Source: a bacterium (GTDB lineage Bacteria > SZUA-79 > Acidulodesulfobacterales > Acidulodesulfobacteraceae). Taken from it: a stretch of 7,950 nt of DNA. The notes below the pieces were generated by a model, which saw only the letters and a program-made list of their open reading frames with translations, ran no database searches and had not been told where the DNA came from. The DNA lies in the NCBI GenBank assembly GCA_021821565.1, contig JAKACI010000062.1, forward strand, positions 1-7,950, given 5' to 3'. Positions within the stretch are counted from its first letter, which is position 1, and every line of letters starts with the position of its first letter. The translations under genes were made by a program, and so were the position numbers. Shown piece by piece: positions 6,096-7,950 of this stretch.

Positions 6096-7235
6096 TTAAA
6101 GAATACCCATCGGCGTTAGCCAGTAAACTTTGTTGTAAGTTAGTTTAAACCAATGAATCAAAGCTGACGGAGTTACGGGGTTCGGCGGAGTATTGTAATC
6201 AAACATAATATATGTAGCTTTTGTCATGCTTGTTTCTATAAAGCAGAAAACTTTACCGTCATACCTGAAAGGCGTAAGACCTTCTCTTAACTCGGAAGCG
6301 ATATTTTCTACAATAACATCGGATTCGAAATGAGCTGTAGAACCTGCTTTACTTATCGGCAGATTTGTCGTATCACCTACAACATATACATTGCTGCTTC
6401 CTTCCATTTTTAATGTATATCTGTCCGTGGGTATAAATCCGTTTTGACCCAGCCCGGAATCTTCTATTACCTGAGCGCCTTTATGAGGAGGAATAGTAAT
6501 TAAGATATCGTATTTTAAAGATACTCCTTCTAAGCTTGTTATTGTTTTTTTATTGGCGTCAACTGCCTTCATATTAAACAGTGTTTCTGATTTAATGCCG
6601 TGTTTTGGAAATGTTTTTGCCGCAAAATTAGCTACGGATTCTAATCCGTGCAATCTTCCTATAGGATATGTATAAGTATACTCAACTTTGTCTCTTATTC
6701 CTTTTTGCTTAAACCAATCATCAAGCATATATGTAACTTCCAAAGGAGCAACGGGACATTTGTGCGGAAGACCGATAGCAAGAACTATTTTGCCGCCTTT
6801 AAAATTCATAATCTCGTGCCTTAATTTAAGACATGCGTCTAATTCGTAAAACCAGTGTCCGCCTTCTCTTAAGCCCGGAATCAATTCAGGCGCAGGTCTT
6901 GAACCTGTAGCAATAACCAATATGTCATAATTTAAAACCGCGCCGTTTTTTAAATGAACCTCATTTTTGTCTTTGTCAATTTTAACGGCAGGATTAAGAT
7001 GCAGTTCTACCATGGGGTCAAGAAGATCTATTTCATTTCTTGTAAGTTCCTTTTGATTTTTTAACCCTAAAAGCATATAAAGCAAACCCGGCTGATAAAA
7101 ATGAACAGGATTATCTGAAACAATTTCAATAACAACTTCACCTTTCTTTAATTCATCCCTCATCTTTTTAGCAAGAAGATTTGCTATGATAGTCCCGCCA
7201 ACTCCTCCCCCTACTATTACAACTCTTTTTGACAT
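6096..7235 (-). CDS. sqr: Sulfide:quinone oxidoreductase (SQR)
   Basis: A 379-residue FAD enzyme that oxidises sulfide to sulfane sulfur or polysulfide and passes electrons to the membrane quinone pool. It has the N-terminal dinucleotide-binding motif GGGVGG (9-14), the second FAD motif ATGSRP (109-114), and the FAD/quinone-side motif YVVGDTTNLPISKAGS (284-299). Only three cysteines occur: C135, C160 (in HKCPVAP) and C331 (in VFCFIET). This matches the three-cysteine pattern of classical SQRs; C160 and C331 fit the catalytic pair. The aromatic C-terminal segment (ALIHWFKLTYNKVYWL) could anchor the protein monotopically to the membrane. Start ATG at 7235 has AAAAGGAGG five bases upstream. A flavocytochrome c sulfide dehydrogenase flavin subunit is the main alternative, but there is no signal peptide and no cytochrome partner. 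TusA lies upstream and DUF1641 downstream. The specific SQR type was not resolved. Confidence 0.9.
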   Translation of the reverse strand: MSKRVVIVGGGVGGTIIANLLAKKMRDELKKGEVVIEIVSDNPVHFYQPGLLYMLLGLKNQKELTRNEIDLLDPMVELHLNPAVKIDKDKNEVHLKNGAVLNYDILVIATGSRPAPELIPGLREGGHWFYELDACLKLRHEIMNFKGGKIVLAIGLPHKCPVAPLEVTYMLDDWFKQKGIRDKVEYTYTYPIGRLHGLESVANFAAKTFPKHGIKSETLFNMKAVDANKKTITSLEGVSLKYDILITIPPHKGAQVIEDSGLGQNGFIPTDRYTLKMEGSSNVYVVGDTTNLPISKAGSTAHFESDVIVENIASELREGLTPFRYDGKVFCFIETSMTKATYIMFDYNTPPNPVTPSALIHWFKLTYNKVYWLTPMGIL

Positions 7236-7240
7236 AACGG

Positions 7241-7249
7241 CCTCCTTTT
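7241..7249 (-). promoter_or_regulatory. Strong ribosome binding site of SQR
   Basis: AAAAGGAGG on the minus strand, five bases before the ATG at 7235, decides the start of SQR and agrees with a highly translated gene. Confidence 0.8.
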
Positions 7250-7273
7250 CTTTTATGATTTTAAATTAGTAAT

Positions 7274-7279
7274 ATTATA
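7274..7279 (-). promoter_or_regulatory. Possible -10 box for SQR-DUF1641
   Basis: TATAAT on the minus strand, in the context CTTATAAT, lies about 40 bp before the SQR start in a 118-bp gap. No TTGACA-like -35 is present at the right distance; that position is occupied by the AT-rich repeats at 7289-7314. This leaves a factor-dependent promoter or a chance match. Confidence 0.3.
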
Positions 7280-7288
7280 AGCTGCTAT

Positions 7289-7314
7289 AGTTTTTTAAAA
7301 TTAGTTTTTTAAAA
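7289..7314. repeat. Two 12-bp direct repeats upstream of SQR
   Basis: AGTTTTTTAAAA occurs at 7289-7300 and 7303-7314, a 14-bp period. The second copy is nearly palindromic with its flank (AGTTTT-TT-AAAACT). It sits just upstream of the possible -10 box of SQR, where an activator site or UP-like element would be expected. No known regulator motif is recognised. Confidence 0.5.
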
Positions 7315-7353
7315 CTGCTTTCCATACCGACGGTTATTAAAATAATCACAAAA

Positions 7354-7614
7354 TCACATATCTTTTATTTTTTTGGCAAATATTCTCCAGTATTTATCTT
7401 CTTCTATAACTCCCAAAAACTCCTGATTAACTTTTTTTAGCCATTCAGGAACATCTTTAGCAGTTCCCGAATCTACGGATAAAACCTCTATAACCGCGCC
7501 TACCGGCTGCTGCCTCATTTCTTTAATTAATTCCATTAACGGTCCTGGACAGTATGTTCCTCTTGCATCTACTACAACGTCAGGTTTAATGTCTTTTAAA
7601 TCTAAGTTTGCCAT
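7354..7614 (-). CDS. tusA: TusA-like sulfurtransferase / sulfur carrier
   Basis: An 86-residue cytoplasmic protein of the TusA (SirA/YedF-like) family. The active-site motif YCPGPLMEL has C22 as the persulfide-carrying cysteine, preceded by the family's VDARGTYCPGP context, and a beta strand (AVIEVLSVDSG) and W-containing C terminus follow. In E. coli TusA feeds sulfur to tRNA 2-thiouridine synthesis; in sulfur oxidisers the homologue near dsr, hdr or sqr genes carries sulfane sulfur between enzymes. The neighbours here, a DsrE-like protein upstream and SQR downstream, favour the second role, which is inference. ATG at 7614 has AAGAGGATT six bases upstream. Full length for the family, with no oddities. 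Confidence 0.92.
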   Translation of the reverse strand: MANLDLKDIKPDVVVDARGTYCPGPLMELIKEMRQQPVGAVIEVLSVDSGTAKDVPEWLKKVNQEFLGVIEEDKYWRIFAKKIKDM

Positions 7615-7620
7615 TTAAAA

Positions 7621-7629
7621 AATCCTCTT
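7621..7629 (-). promoter_or_regulatory. Ribosome binding site of tusA
   Basis: AAGAGGATT on the minus strand ends six bases before the ATG at 7614 and supports that start. Confidence 0.65.
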
Positions 7630-7668
7630 TAAGGTTTTATATTTAAAAAATTAAAATTTATAAGTACA

Positions 7669-7674
7669 ATTATA
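7669..7674 (-). promoter_or_regulatory. Possible -10 box for tusA
   Basis: TATAAT in the context CTTATAAT, the same flank as the box before SQR, lies about 55 bp upstream of tusA in the 148-bp gap after the DsrE-like gene. A GC-containing CCCCC tract lies just upstream, and no -35 match is seen. Weak evidence. Confidence 0.25.
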
Positions 7675-7762
7675 AGACTTGGGGGATTAACAATTTTAAA
7701 ACCAAAATTTTATATTGAAAATGTTATAAAAAATGATAAGATTTCATATTTTAGCAATATAA

Positions 7763-7950
7763 TTAAAAAGTAATTGTCTTAGCTCCTTCCATAATGCCGA
7801 GAAAAGCCGCAAGTCCAAGATGATCATCTATAATATCTAAAAGGTCTTCTTTTTTTAAATCCAGCAAATCCATTACCATGGAGCAGGCATAAATTTTTAA
7901 TCCTCCGAACATTTTTGCCTGATATAACATATCGTAAAACATTTGCGCTT
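7763..7950 (-). CDS. DsrE/DsrF-like sulfur-relay protein, C-terminal end (partial)
   Basis: The right edge cuts this gene; 62 codons up to and including the TAA at 7763-7765 are visible. The 61 residues read KIYACSMVMDLLDLKKEDLL and end in AAFLGIMEGAKTITF. The pattern K-I-x-A-C-x-M-x-MDL followed by KKEDL, a Gly-rich helix and a final beta strand matches the C-terminal half of DsrE-family proteins, closest in feel to the DsrE2 type, where this cysteine can carry persulfide sulfur. DsrE-type proteins exchange sulfur with TusA, encoded next on the same strand 148 bp away, so the pair is a plausible sulfur-transfer couple. The N terminus, and thus any membrane segment that would settle the subtype, is outside the window. 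Confidence 0.8.
   Translation of the reverse strand, partial: AQMFYDMLYQAKMFGGLKIYACSMVMDLLDLKKEDLLDIIDDHLGLAAFLGIMEGAKTITF

Noticed and set aside
7281..7320. A terminator hairpin after tusA.
   Set aside because: The inverted repeats here are almost pure A/T, with no GC-rich stem. They are more plausibly regulatory or chance, and read-through into SQR is likely.
1..7950. CRISPR array, transposase, integrase or rRNA.
   Set aside because: No regularly spaced repeats, no DDE or tyrosine recombinase gene and no rRNA sequence were seen on either strand.

Overview
The window is AT-rich and looks like a bacterial chromosome segment in which every recognised gene reads on the minus strand. The gene set suggests a Gram-negative, sulfur-metabolising bacterium: a sulfide:quinone oxidoreductase beside TusA, a DsrE-type protein, a DUF1641 protein and a TauE/SafE permease, next to an NtrC-type sigma-54 regulatory pair. 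An AT-rich deltaproteobacterial-type sulfur bacterium (for example the Acidulodesulfobacterales / Sva0485 group) would fit, but this taxonomic guess is inference only.

Read in the direction of transcription (right to left), the right half is a sulfur module. It starts with the C-terminal end of a DsrE/DsrF-like protein (7763-7950), followed by TusA (7354-7614), sulfide:quinone oxidoreductase (6096-7235), a DUF1641 protein carrying a recent internal duplication (4967-6058), and a TauE/SafE permease broken into two reading frames (4065-4849). Together these could oxidise sulfide at the membrane, pass sulfane sulfur between carrier cysteines, and export or import a sulfur anion. TusA, SQR and DUF1641 have clear Shine-Dalgarno sequences and visibly higher GC than the left half.

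The middle (3678-4064) has no gene. It holds the 3' part of a tRNA-His(GTG) gene on the minus strand, intact from the anticodon arm through the T arm to CCA, with no D arm and no 5' acceptor strand. This is the usual footprint of site-specific integration into a tRNA gene. By its polarity, the sulfur module lies on the possible element side and the regulatory genes on the flanking side.

The left half, much more AT-rich and with weak ribosome binding sites, encodes a membrane histidine kinase (2289-3677), its likely partner NtrC-family response regulator (894-2243), the queuosine-pathway radical SAM enzyme QueE (192-872), and the first 46 residues of a membrane protein, possibly DUF92 (1-140). 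Tight spacing suggests one operon.

The most notable features are (1) an A-AAA-AAG slippery heptamer exactly where a -1 shift would join the two TauE/SafE halves into a normal-length protein, (2) the tRNA-His 3' fragment, and (3) the near-identical 142-bp duplication inside the DUF1641 gene.
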